Source of the DNA: an uncultured Butyricicoccus sp.
Lineage (GTDB): Bacteria > Bacillota > Clostridia > Oscillospirales > Butyricicoccaceae
Direction of reading: 5' to 3'
Assembly (NCBI GenBank): GCA_904420185.1
Contig: CAJFUJ010000066.1
Coordinates: forward strand, 1-50,411
DNA length: 50,411 bases
Both the position numbers and the translations under genes were made by a program. This document shows, in pieces, positions 33,848 through 40,802 of the stretch. Below the pieces are notes generated by a model, which worked only from the letters and a program-made list of their open reading frames with translations, had not been told where the DNA came from and did not search any database. How positions within the stretch are numbered: the stretch's first letter is position 1; each line of letters starts with the position of its first letter.

Positions 33848-34981
33848 TCACAGCACGCGCATACGCGCCGCTGCATTTGCAAATTTCGACGCTGCCTCGT
33901 CGGTGGTCATGGGCCCGACGATCTGCGCCGCACCGTCCGCGCCGCGCACATACCAGCGGCTCTCCAGGCTGCCGATGGGCCGCAGCAGGTGCTTCGAGCC
34001 GTCGCCCCAGGAGACCGGGCGGCGCTTTTCGCGGTGGGCCATGGCGTCCATCATGTCGGCCACGACAGCCGAAGCGGTGGCCAGCTTGCCCGCGCCCTTG
34101 CCGTAGAACATGACGTCGCCGGTGGCGTTGCCGTCGAGCAGGATGGCGTTGAACACGTCCTCGACCGAAGCGAGCGGGTGGGTTTTGGGGATGAGATGGG
34201 GCGCAACGTAGGCATAAGCGGTGCCGTCGTCGCAGCGCACCGCCCGGCCGATGAGCTTGATGACATAGCCCAGTTTGCCGGCCTGCTCGACGTCCTCCAG
34301 GGTGATGTTGGAGATGCCCTCGCAGGACACTTCATTGGGGTCAAACTTGTCGCCAAAGGCCATGTCGGACAGGATGCTGATCTTGCGGCAGGCGTCGTGG
34401 CCCTCGATGTCGGCGGTGGGGTCCTTTTCGGCGTAGCCGTTGGCCTGGGCCTGCTTGAGGGCGTTGTCAAAGGATACACCCTTGTGGATCATCTCGGACA
34501 GGATATAGTTGGTCGTGCCATTGAGGATGCCGCGGATCTCCAAAATTTCGTTGGCAGCCAGGCATTGCAGCATGGGCCGGATGACCGGGATGCCGCCGCC
34601 GACCGACGCTTCAAACAGATAGTTGACATTCTTCTCTTCGGCGATGCGCAGCAGCTCGTCGCCGCGGGTGGCGACCAGCTCCTTGTTGGAGGTGCACACG
34701 CTCTTGCCCGCCAGCAGGCAGCGCTTGGTGAATTCATAGGCCGCGCCGACGCCGCCCATCACCTCGGCCACGACCGTGACCTCGGGGTCCTGCTCGATTT
34801 CGGCAAAATCCGCAACAAATTTATCCGCATAGGGCAGGTGGGAAAAATCGCGCAGATCGAGCACATACTTGACCTCGACCGGCTCGCCGACCGCGCGCGC
34901 AATGCGCTGGGCGTTCATCTGAAAGACCTCGTATACGCCCGAACCGACCGTACCATGGCCCAGAATTGCTACCTTTACCAT
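33848..34981 (-). CDS. hom: Homoserine dehydrogenase, short form without ACT domain
   Basis: The 377-aa enzyme reduces aspartate semialdehyde to homoserine. The NAD(P)-binding GHGTVGSGV motif lies at 8-16, CTSNKELVATRG near 96, GGGIPVIRPM near 128, and the catalytic-domain EKDPTADIEGHDACRK motif near 185. Many Gram-positive Hom proteins have a C-terminal ACT domain (about 430 aa). This one ends without it, while the next upstream gene encodes a free ACT-domain protein 15 bp away. AAAGGAGGA precedes the ATG. The hom and thrB genes almost touch. Feedback control may therefore act in trans, which is inference. Confidence 0.95.
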   Translation of the reverse strand: MVKVAILGHGTVGSGVYEVFQMNAQRIARAVGEPVEVKYVLDLRDFSHLPYADKFVADFAEIEQDPEVTVVAEVMGGVGAAYEFTKRCLLAGKSVCTSNKELVATRGDELLRIAEEKNVNYLFEASVGGGIPVIRPMLQCLAANEILEIRGILNGTTNYILSEMIHKGVSFDNALKQAQANGYAEKDPTADIEGHDACRKISILSDMAFGDKFDPNEVSCEGISNITLEDVEQAGKLGYVIKLIGRAVRCDDGTAYAYVAPHLIPKTHPLASVEDVFNAILLDGNATGDVMFYGKGAGKLATASAVVADMMDAMAHREKRRPVSWGDGSKHLLRPIGSLESRWYVRGADGAAQIVGPMTTDEAASKFANAAARMRVL

Positions 34982-34996
34982 AAAAACTTCCTCCTT

Positions 34997-35440
34997 TTAT
35001 TCACTGGCCAAAATGACAATGCGAAACACGCCGTCAAGCGCCTGGGCGCGCTCCATCAGGGATTCCACCGTGCATTTCATCTCAGCGGTGCGCGCGGCGA
35101 TGGTCACGGCCGCCTGCCCGCCGATCGGGATGGACTGGTTGATGGTGAGCACATTGGCCCCCACCCGGGCGAATAACCCCAGGATGTTGGACAGCACGCC
35201 CGGCCGGTCAACCAGCATCAGATGAAAATTGATGGTGCGGTTGTGCGCCGCCTCGTAGAAAGGACGGATCCCATCCTTATATTTGTAGTACGCGCTGCGG
35301 GACAGGCCCACGCTTTGGGCGGCTTCGCTGGCCGTCTTGGCCTGGCCGGATTGCAGCGCCGCGTTGGCCTGCGCCACCTTGCGGAAAACCTCGGGCAGGA
35401 GCGTGCGCTCGACCAGATAATATTTCGTATCGGTTTCCAT
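34997..35440 (-). CDS. UPF0735/PheB-type ACT-domain protein
   Basis: The 147-aa protein has an N-terminal part (1-65) with a helix-turn-helix-like segment (TASEAAQSVGLSRSAYYKYKDG). An ACT domain follows (about 71-147, LMLVDRPGVLSNILGLFARVGANVL), the small-molecule-binding fold that often senses amino acids. This layout matches the UPF0735 (PheB-like) family. Older literature linked PheB to chorismate mutase, but the position before hom-thrB suggests a regulatory role in threonine/methionine synthesis here. The frame is open to 35824. AGGAGG 10 bases before the ATG at 35440 fixes the start. It is the first gene of the operon. Confidence 0.88.
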   Translation of the reverse strand: METDTKYYLVERTLLPEVFRKVAQANAALQSGQAKTASEAAQSVGLSRSAYYKYKDGIRPFYEAAHNRTINFHLMLVDRPGVLSNILGLFARVGANVLTINQSIPIGGQAAVTIAARTAEMKCTVESLMERAQALDGVFRIVILASE

Positions 35441-35486
35441 TCCCTTGTGTCCTCCTGACAAATACAGTTGTATTTCAAGCTTTACT

Positions 35487-35515
35487 ATCGTACCATAGCT
35501 TGCGCCGCTTTGCAA
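35487..35515 (-). promoter_or_regulatory. Promoter of the ACT-hom-thrB-lysC operon
   Basis: On the minus strand TTGCAA (35515-35510) and TACGAT (35492-35487) are 17 bp apart. A short hairpin (AAATAC/GTATTT) lies in the 5' leader before the Shine-Dalgarno site. The leader is too short for a T-box. Confidence 0.75.
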
Positions 35516-35568
35516 GGGCAAATTCGCGCAAAACCGCGTATTTGGCCGCGCGCAGGATATTTCTTTTG

Positions 35569-35597
35569 TTGACGGGACATCCTTTCTACGATACAAT
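35569..35597 (+). promoter_or_regulatory. Promoter of the lipoprotein gene
   Basis: TTGACG (35569-35574) and TACAAT (35592-35597) are separated by 17 bp, about 70 bp before the ATG. Confidence 0.85.
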
Positions 35598-35665
35598 GAA
35601 ACAAACACGCGGCCGCCATGTTTCGCGCACCGCGCCCAATTTGCAACCGAAAGTGTGGTTTTTCG

Positions 35666-36094
35666 ATGAAAAAAACAATTTGCGCCTGCCTTTTGCTGCT
35701 TTTTGTATTGACTGGCTGCGGTGCGCAGACGCCCGAACCCAAGACCGGCGCCTACTTTTTGGAAACCGCCGACCTCTCCTCTGTGGAGAATATGTCCCCC
35801 TTCCTGGCGGTGGATACCGAACAAAAGACCTTCATCTTTTTGTATGACATGGCCCTGACCACGCTGCCCTTTGGCTCATACACCGTCGAGGACGGCGTGC
35901 TGATCGCCACCACCGACACCCAGCAGACATATCGCTTCCAAATCCAGGACGAAAACACCCTGGTCTTTTTGGCGGACGGCTCGGCAGACGTGCAGTCCAC
36001 CGGTGGGGATGGAACCACCACCGTCACCGATGGCTCGGTATTCCGCTTTGTCGAAACCGATGCCGGCAACACATCCTCATCCAGCGCTTCCTGA
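35666..36094 (+). CDS. Small lipoprotein of unknown function
   Basis: The 142-aa product starts with a type II signal peptide (MKKTICACLLLLFVLTGCGAQ, lipobox LTGC with Cys18), so it should be lipid-anchored on the outer face of the membrane. The mature part is mostly polar with beta-strand-like segments (TFIFLYDMALTTLPFGSYTVEDG, QTYRFQIQDENTLVFL), like other small Clostridia lipoproteins that hold a copper-amine-oxidase-like or lipocalin-like fold. No family is assigned. There is a strong promoter, but the sequence before the ATG (GTGTGGTTTTTCG) has no good Shine-Dalgarno site. A Ser-rich tail ends inside a long hairpin shared with the converging regulator gene. Confidence 0.78.
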   Translation: MKKTICACLLLLFVLTGCGAQTPEPKTGAYFLETADLSSVENMSPFLAVDTEQKTFIFLYDMALTTLPFGSYTVEDGVLIATTDTQQTYRFQIQDENTLVFLADGSADVQSTGGDGTTTVTDGSVFRFVETDAGNTSSSSAS

Positions 36095-36146
36095 ACAAAT
36101 CCCCGAGACCTGGCTCCAAATGCCAAGGTCCCGGGGATTTGTTCAG
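36091..36146. terminator. 56-bp hairpin spanning the stop codons of two converging genes
   Basis: The arms (36091-36113 and 36123-36146) pair over about 21 positions with one mismatch and one bulge. The TGA of the lipoprotein gene (36092-36094) and the TGA of the XRE gene (36145-36143) lie at mirror positions in the arms. There is no T-run, so it is a terminator-like or mRNA 3'-end structure. Confidence 0.7.
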
Positions 36147-36343
36147 TCGTCCCAGGTCAGGGTGAAAATGCGCTCGACCGGCAGCTCGAAGAGCCGCGCC
36201 ACCTTCATGGCCAGCGCCAAAGTGGGGTCATATTTGTTGTTCTCCATGGCGACGATGGTCTGGCGGCTGACGCCCAGCTGCCGGGCCAGATCCTCCTGCC
36301 GCCAGCCGCGCTCCTTGCGCAGCTGCTTGATGCAATTTTTCAT
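36143..36343 (-). CDS. XRE family HTH regulator
   Basis: The 66-aa protein is almost entirely one Cro/CI-type helix-turn-helix domain (LRKERGWRQEDLARQLGVSRQTIVAMENNKYDPTLALAMKVA), like YgzD-type regulators. Its ATG overlaps the stop of the membrane protein gene in ATGA form, so the two are co-translated. Such pairs of a small HTH protein and a multi-pass membrane protein are common in Firmicutes, and the membrane partner may sequester or signal to the regulator. The likely target is the pair's own promoter, which has candidate sites. Confidence 0.9.
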   Translation of the reverse strand: MKNCIKQLRKERGWRQEDLARQLGVSRQTIVAMENNKYDPTLALAMKVARLFELPVERIFTLTWDD

Positions 36344-36744
36344 CGCGCGCCCCACCACCGCGCACAGGCTGCGGCCAGCATGACAAGATACAGCAGCAGC
36401 CCGAGCAGCGGATGGCCCTTGTATTCCTCGTCGCCGCGGGTGCTGCGCCAGCGCTGGAACATCACCACCAGGTCCTGCACCACGAGCGCGAAAATCAGCC
36501 AGATGTACAGCACCGGTATCTCTTCGCCGCCAAACTCCATGCGGAAATACCCGTCCATCAGGATGCCGAAGACAATCAGTGACTGGCTGATGCGCAGGCC
36601 CTGGTAGTGGAACTTTTTGTCCATCTCATCGGGGTCGGTGCCCAGCACCTCGGACACCCGCCGCGCCGCCCTGCTCCGCCCGTGCCGCGACCAGTTCATC
36701 AGCCCAAAAATCCCGATGAGCACCGCCAAACTCAACCACACCAT
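36340..36744 (-). CDS. Three-helix membrane protein paired with an XRE regulator
   Basis: The 134-aa protein has an N-terminal membrane helix (WLSLAVLIGIFGLMNW), a basic cytoplasmic loop (SRHGRSRAARRVSEVLGTDPDEMDKKFHY), then helices at about 50-64, 76-95 and 113-128. No enzymatic motif is visible and I do not recognise the family. AAGGAGG lies 9 bases before the ATG. It overlaps the XRE gene by 4 nt and is the first gene of the pair. Confidence 0.8.
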   Translation of the reverse strand: MVWLSLAVLIGIFGLMNWSRHGRSRAARRVSEVLGTDPDEMDKKFHYQGLRISQSLIVFGILMDGYFRMEFGGEEIPVLYIWLIFALVVQDLVVMFQRWRSTRGDEEYKGHPLLGLLLYLVMLAAACARWWGAR

Positions 36745-36782
36745 GGGAAATCCCTCCTTGCTTCTCGCCCTGAAATGTTAAA

Positions 36783-36845
36783 TCCTCTTTACATTTTTGA
36801 TTGTACCACAGGCGCGGCGAAAAGTCAAATTCTTTTAACATTTTT
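36783..36845 (-). promoter_or_regulatory. Promoter of the membrane protein/XRE pair with flanking repeats
   Basis: On the minus strand TTGACT (36828-36823) and TACAAT (36805-36800) are 17 bp apart. Similar 16-bp direct repeats flank it: AAAAATGTTAAAAGAA (36845-36830) and AAAAATGTAAAGAGGA (36798-36783). An inverted half-site (TTTAACATTT) follows just downstream. These are candidate autoregulatory sites for the XRE protein. Confidence 0.7.
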
Positions 36846-36895
36846 GCCGGTAAAAATTCGGTAAAAAAGCAGGGGCCTGCCCGGCGCGGGCTGCC

Positions 36896-38167
36896 TTATC
36901 CGCCGGACAGCGGCAGACAGGCGACCAGTTCGAATACCCCGTCCTTTGCCGTGGCCTGCAACACGCCGCCGTAGCGCGCGGCAATCTCCTGCATGCCGCG
37001 CAGGCCGAAGCCGTGGGCGCGGCGGTCGGATTTGGTGGTGCCGAACAGCCCATCCGGCGCTTTTTCGCGGGCGCCGGCGTAGGCGTTGACCACCCGCAGC
37101 ATGAGCATCCCCTTTTCGGCGCGGGCACGCAGCTGGATGCGCTTATTTTTGGCCTGTCGGGCGGCTTCGATGGCGTTGTCGAGCGCGTTGCCGAACAAGG
37201 CGCACAAATCCGGGTCGGTAAACGGCAGCTCCTTGGGCAGCGCAACAGCCAGATCGGCGGTCAGGCCGGCATCCTCCATGTCGCGCAGCTTGGCGGACAG
37301 AACAATGTTCACCGTATCATTGTCGGTAAAGCGTCCGGCACCGGAGGGGCCGGACGCCGCCTGCAGGCGGCGGATGTAGCCCTCGGCGCGGTCGTAGGCC
37401 CCCTGTTCCAACAGGCCGGACAGCGCGGTCAGGTGGTTGCGCAGGTCGTGCCGCAGGCGGCGCACCTGCTCCTGTTCGCGCTGTAACCCTTGGTAGTACA
37501 GCGCGCGCATATCGGCCAACTGGTGCTCCTGCTCCAAGGTCTGGTGCCGCGCGAGCAGCATGGCGGCAAACAGCAGCGCCAGCGACGAGAGAAACACAAA
37601 CGGCAGCAGGGTGTAAAAAGCGGCGTCCAGCACGCCGTCGGCCCCGTCGGGCGTGTAGGCGCGGACGTTCCACAGCGAGAAGGTCAGCTCACTGAGCAGC
37701 GGCGACAGCGCCAACACCCCCAGCAACGCCCACAGCCGCCCGCTCAGCACCACCGGCTGCTTGTCCCGGAACACCCGGCGCACCAGCAGCCAGACACCTG
37801 CCCACATGGCCAGCTTCCAGGCCACCGCGCCCCAATAGTCCGCCGAACCGGGCAGCACGGCACGGGTATCCACAATCATGCTCCAGGCCATGATCCATTC
37901 GTAGAAAATCACGCCCACCACCAGCCGCGCCAGAAAGCGGCCGCTGTACCCGGCCACGAACGCCGCCAGAAATGCCGGCAGATAATACAGCGGGTTGCCG
38001 TCGCCCACCCAGGTGGGCATACCGAGCGCCACGCCGGTCACCAGATGCACCGCCCAGCGGTATACCCGCCCTTTGGCGGGCGATAAAAAGCAGGCCGCCG
38101 CCCGGGTTGGGAAATATCCCCCCAGCAGGCAAAGGCCGGCCCAAGCGATGAAATCCCAAATCGTCAC
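36896..38167 (-). CDS. AgrC-like sensor histidine kinase (GHKL type)
   Basis: The 423-aa protein has about six N-terminal membrane helices (to residue 205), a short coiled coil and a DHp-like segment with the phospho-acceptor His240 (RRLRHDLRNHLTALSGLLE). A GHKL ATPase domain follows, with N-box LFGNALDNAIEAAR and G-box HGFGLRGMQEIAARYGG. This is the HPK10 type that pairs with LytTR regulators and often senses peptides. The start is GTG at 38167, supported by GAGGGGG 8 bases upstream. It follows the response regulator gene by 13 bp. No agrB or agrD gene is adjacent, so the signal is unknown. Confidence 0.92.
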   Translation of the reverse strand: MTIWDFIAWAGLCLLGGYFPTRAAACFLSPAKGRVYRWAVHLVTGVALGMPTWVGDGNPLYYLPAFLAAFVAGYSGRFLARLVVGVIFYEWIMAWSMIVDTRAVLPGSADYWGAVAWKLAMWAGVWLLVRRVFRDKQPVVLSGRLWALLGVLALSPLLSELTFSLWNVRAYTPDGADGVLDAAFYTLLPFVFLSSLALLFAAMLLARHQTLEQEHQLADMRALYYQGLQREQEQVRRLRHDLRNHLTALSGLLEQGAYDRAEGYIRRLQAASGPSGAGRFTDNDTVNIVLSAKLRDMEDAGLTADLAVALPKELPFTDPDLCALFGNALDNAIEAARQAKNKRIQLRARAEKGMLMLRVVNAYAGAREKAPDGLFGTTKSDRRAHGFGLRGMQEIAARYGGVLQATAKDGVFELVACLPLSGG

Positions 38168-38180
38168 CTGTGCTACCCCC

Positions 38181-38891
38181 TCATTCTTCCAGCATGGCGC
38201 GGGCCAGGGCGGCCAGCGCTTCGGACTGATAGGACCGGCTGATGGGCAGCGCACGCCCGCCGACCATCACCGTATTCCCCTCCACCCGGTCAACCGCGCC
38301 CGCCCGCACCAGGTACCGCTGGTGGATGCGCACGAACGACGGCCCCACCTGCTGGGCAACCTCGTCGAGCTTGGCGTAAAAGGCAATCTCGCGGGTGCCG
38401 GTGACGCAGACCACCTGCCGCCGGTCGGAGTAAAAATACAGGATGGACCGCTTGGGCAGGCGGAACATCCCGTCGGTGTTGCGGCACAAAAACACCTTAT
38501 CCGCCTCTTGAAACTGGGCGGCCAAGGCCCGGGAAAGCACGCCGTCCAGCTGCCCGGCCTGGGGCGGCTTCATGACATACCCCAACGCGCCGACCGAATA
38601 CCCGTCGAACACATAATCGGTATAGCCGGTGACAAACACCAGCTGCAAACTGTCGCTGCGGCGGCGCAGGGCCTTGGCGGTCTCCATGCCGTTGATGCCG
38701 CCCATCTCGATGTCCAGAAAGACCAGGTCGATTTCGCCCATGTGCTTGTCCAGCCAGGCGAGCAAGCCTTCACCGGACGAAAACTCGTAAAACTGCCCCT
38801 GTACGGCGCGCTTGTCCAGCAGCCGCTCGAGCTGGGCGCGCAGCTTGAGCCGCGCCCCGGCTTCATCGTCGCAAATGCCGATGCGAAGCAT
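38181..38891 (-). CDS. LytTR family response regulator
   Basis: The 236-aa protein has a receiver domain (acidic pair Asp8/Asp9, phospho-acceptor Asp60 in VFLDIEMGG, Lys in YVMKPP) and a C-terminal LytTR DNA-binding domain (about 135-236, ILYFYSDRRQVVCVTG, FVRIHQRYLVRAGAVDRVEG). LytTR proteins usually bind pairs of direct repeats about two helical turns apart. Such repeats lie directly upstream of its own promoter. GGAGG lies 9 bases before the ATG. It is co-transcribed with the kinase gene and divergent from traX. Confidence 0.95.
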   Translation of the reverse strand: MLRIGICDDEAGARLKLRAQLERLLDKRAVQGQFYEFSSGEGLLAWLDKHMGEIDLVFLDIEMGGINGMETAKALRRRSDSLQLVFVTGYTDYVFDGYSVGALGYVMKPPQAGQLDGVLSRALAAQFQEADKVFLCRNTDGMFRLPKRSILYFYSDRRQVVCVTGTREIAFYAKLDEVAQQVGPSFVRIHQRYLVRAGAVDRVEGNTVMVGGRALPISRSYQSEALAALARAMLEE

Positions 38892-38922
38892 GGCAATCCC
38901 CCTCCTTTGGTTTCCGCTGTCC

Positions 38923-38951
38923 ATTATAGCACAGCCCCGCCGCGCCGCCAA
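38923..38951 (-). promoter_or_regulatory. Promoter of the LytTR two-component operon
   Basis: On the minus strand TTGGCG (38951-38946) and a perfect TATAAT (38928-38923) are 17 bp apart. The nearest putative LytTR site ends 1 bp upstream of the -35. Confidence 0.85.
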
Positions 38952-38952
38952 A

Positions 38953-39036
38953 CCAAACTTTACAGGAAACACGCCAAACTTTGCATTCCCTCCCGCCGCT
39001 GCGCCAAACTTTGCATCCAGAGCGCCAAAGATCACA
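38953..39036. promoter_or_regulatory. Four putative LytTR sites in two 21-bp-spaced pairs
   Basis: The plus-strand 12-mers are CCAAACTTTACA (38953-38964), CCAAACTTTGCA (38974-38985), CCAAACTTTGCA (39004-39015) and a degenerate CCAAAGATCACA (39025-39036). Start-to-start distances are 21, 30 and 21 bp. The middle two are identical over 15 bp (CGCCAAACTTTGCAT). The array fills the space between the -35 elements of the two divergent promoters. Confidence 0.75.
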
Positions 39037-39043
39037 GGCCGGT

Positions 39044-39072
39044 TTGTGCCGCCGCCCAAAGCGCGGTATGCT
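39044..39072 (+). promoter_or_regulatory. Promoter of traX
   Basis: TTGTGC (39044-39049) and TATGCT (39067-39072) are 17 bp apart. The weak hexamers and an adjacent LytTR-like site suggest activation. Confidence 0.7.
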
Positions 39073-39098
39073 AAAAGCAAGAAAAGGAGGACACCACC

Positions 39099-39863
39099 AT
39101 GACACTGCATTTCAACCTTTCCCGCGTGCGCACGGCGCTGACCACGCCGCCGGTTTTGCCGGCAGATGCGCCCCGGCTGAAAACCAACTTGGACACCAAC
39201 TTGCTCAAACTGATCGCCATTTTTGCGATGACGCTCGACCATGTGGGCAGCGCCTTTTTCCCGGAAGCGGCCTGGCTGCGCTGGGTGGGGCGATTGGCCT
39301 TCCCCATCTTCTGCTACTGCCTGACGGTCGGCCTGCTCTATACCCACGACATCAAACAATACCTGCTGCGCCTGGGGGCGTTCGCAGTCATCTCCCAGCC
39401 GTTTTATGTGCTGGCCTTCCACCCGCACGACTTTTGGGCGCAGTTCACCAACTGGAACATCTTCTGCACGCTTTTCCTGTCGCTGCTGGCGATGTACGGC
39501 CTGAAAAGCCGCAAATGGTGGCTGTTCGCGCTGGCCTTCTTCGCGGTCAGCTGGTGGAACTTCGACTACGCGGGCAACGGCGTGATTTATATGCTCATCT
39601 TCTACCTGTGCCGCAACCATCCGCGCGTCGGGGCGGCGCTGTACTGCGCGCAATACCTGACCTGCTTGGGCGTGCTGCCCGGCGACCCGCTCAACCTCAC
39701 CCTCGGCGGATTTTGCATCGATTGGGCGTTCTTCGCCATCCTGGCCGCGCCGCTGATCTTTGTCCCCACCCACGTCTGCCCGAAAATCCCCAAATGGGTG
39801 TTTTATGCCTACTATCCCGCCCACTTGGCCGCGATTGCGCTGGTGCAACTGGTGGCATTTTAA
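39099..39863 (+). CDS. TraX family membrane protein
   Basis: The 254-aa protein has about eight membrane segments and the TraX family pattern (NLLKLIAIFAMTLDHVG, RLAFPIFCYCLTVGLLYT, FYAYYPAHLAAIAL). TraX of the F plasmid acetylates pilin, and the chromosomal Firmicutes homologues are predicted acyltransferases of unknown substrate. AAGGAGG precedes the ATG. It is divergent from the LytTR regulator and shares its operator region. A composite repeat element separates it from the ABC transporter genes that follow. Its link to the pilus locus 3 kb away is only suggestive. Confidence 0.88.
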   Translation: MTLHFNLSRVRTALTTPPVLPADAPRLKTNLDTNLLKLIAIFAMTLDHVGSAFFPEAAWLRWVGRLAFPIFCYCLTVGLLYTHDIKQYLLRLGAFAVISQPFYVLAFHPHDFWAQFTNWNIFCTLFLSLLAMYGLKSRKWWLFALAFFAVSWWNFDYAGNGVIYMLIFYLCRNHPRVGAALYCAQYLTCLGVLPGDPLNLTLGGFCIDWAFFAILAAPLIFVPTHVCPKIPKWVFYAYYPAHLAAIALVQLVAF

Positions 39864-39879
39864 AAAATAAACCAACGTC

Positions 39880-40035
39880 GCTGCCGCACGAGGCGGGGCA
39901 ACCACCCCGCCGGCAGGCGGCAACACTTTTCAAAAACACACCAACTGATTTCGCCGCACCAGGCGGGAAAGCACCCCGCCGGCAGGCGGCAGTGAAGCTT
40001 TTTTTGCCCTACTTTTTTTCTCGAAAAAAAGTAGG
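39880..40035 (+). repeat. Composite intergenic repeat element, copy 2 (5' of the ABC transporter)
   Basis: The layout is the same as copy 1. There are two GC-rich modules (about 39893-39923 and 39952-40000, sharing CACCCCGCCGGCAGGCGGCA), then AAGCTTTTTTTG, then a 12-bp stem with a CTCG loop at 40008-40035 (arms CCTACTTTTTTT and AAAAAAAGTAGG). The stem ends directly at the AAAAGGAGG Shine-Dalgarno site (40036-40044). The element covers nearly the whole gap between traX and the transporter gene. Confidence 0.85.
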
Positions 40036-40052
40036 AAAAGGAGGAAACGACC

Positions 40053-40790
40053 ATGTTAAACGTAAAAGATCTGCACAAATCCTACCGGACGGGCAAGGCG
40101 ACGTATGAAGTGCTCAAAGGGGTGTCGCTGGCGGTCCGGGAGGGCGAATTTGTGGCCGTGATGGGGCCGAGCGGGTCGGGCAAGACCACGCTGCTCAACT
40201 GTATCTCGTGCTACATCCCGGCGGACAGCGGCAGCATCACGCTGGGGGGCGAGGAAATCGCCCGGCTGGACGAACAGGCGCTGGCCAAGGTGCGCAACCA
40301 AAAACTCGGGTTTGTGTTCCAGGACTTCTTGCTGCTGGATGGGCTGACCGTCCGGGAGAACATTTTGCTGCCGCGCATCATCGCCGGGCAAATGACCGAC
40401 GAAAGCGACGCGGACAGCCTGTGCGACGTGTTCGGCATCGCTGCCATCAAACACAAATACCCCGCCGAAATCTCGGGCGGGGAAAAACAACGCACCGCGG
40501 TGGCGCGGGCGCTCATCAACCGGCCGCTGCTCATCCTAGCCGACGAGCCGACCGGCAACCTGGACTCCAAATCCTCGCGGGCGGTCATCGACAGCTTTGC
40601 CCAGGCGCGCGACAGCTTGGGCGCGACCATCTTCATGGTCACCCACGATTCGTTCGCGGCGTCGTTTTGCGACCGGGTGGTCATTTTGCGCGACGGCGTG
40701 GTGTGGCGCACGCTCACAAACGACCAACCGTCCCGCGGGGCGTTCCAGGACCTGCTGCTGGACGCCATCCGCTCCATGTCGGCCGAGTAA
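40053..40790 (+). CDS. ABC transporter ATP-binding protein (Bce-like)
   Basis: The 245-aa protein is a MacB/BceA-type ATPase. Walker A GPSGSGKTT lies at 38-46, the Q-loop at VFQDF (88-92), the signature SGGEKQR at 141-147, Walker B LLILADEP at 159-166 and the switch His in VTHDSF. It pairs with the FtsX-like permease encoded 12 bp downstream. Such pairs resist or sense cell-wall-active peptides when linked to two-component systems. Here the nearest system is LytTR/AgrC-like and not the usual BceRS type. AAAAGGAGG precedes the ATG. Confidence 0.94.
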   Translation: MLNVKDLHKSYRTGKATYEVLKGVSLAVREGEFVAVMGPSGSGKTTLLNCISCYIPADSGSITLGGEEIARLDEQALAKVRNQKLGFVFQDFLLLDGLTVRENILLPRIIAGQMTDESDADSLCDVFGIAAIKHKYPAEISGGEKQRTAVARALINRPLLILADEPTGNLDSKSSRAVIDSFAQARDSLGATIFMVTHDSFAASFCDRVVILRDGVVWRTLTNDQPSRGAFQDLLLDAIRSMSAE

Positions 40791-40802
40791 GGAGGCAATC
40801 CC

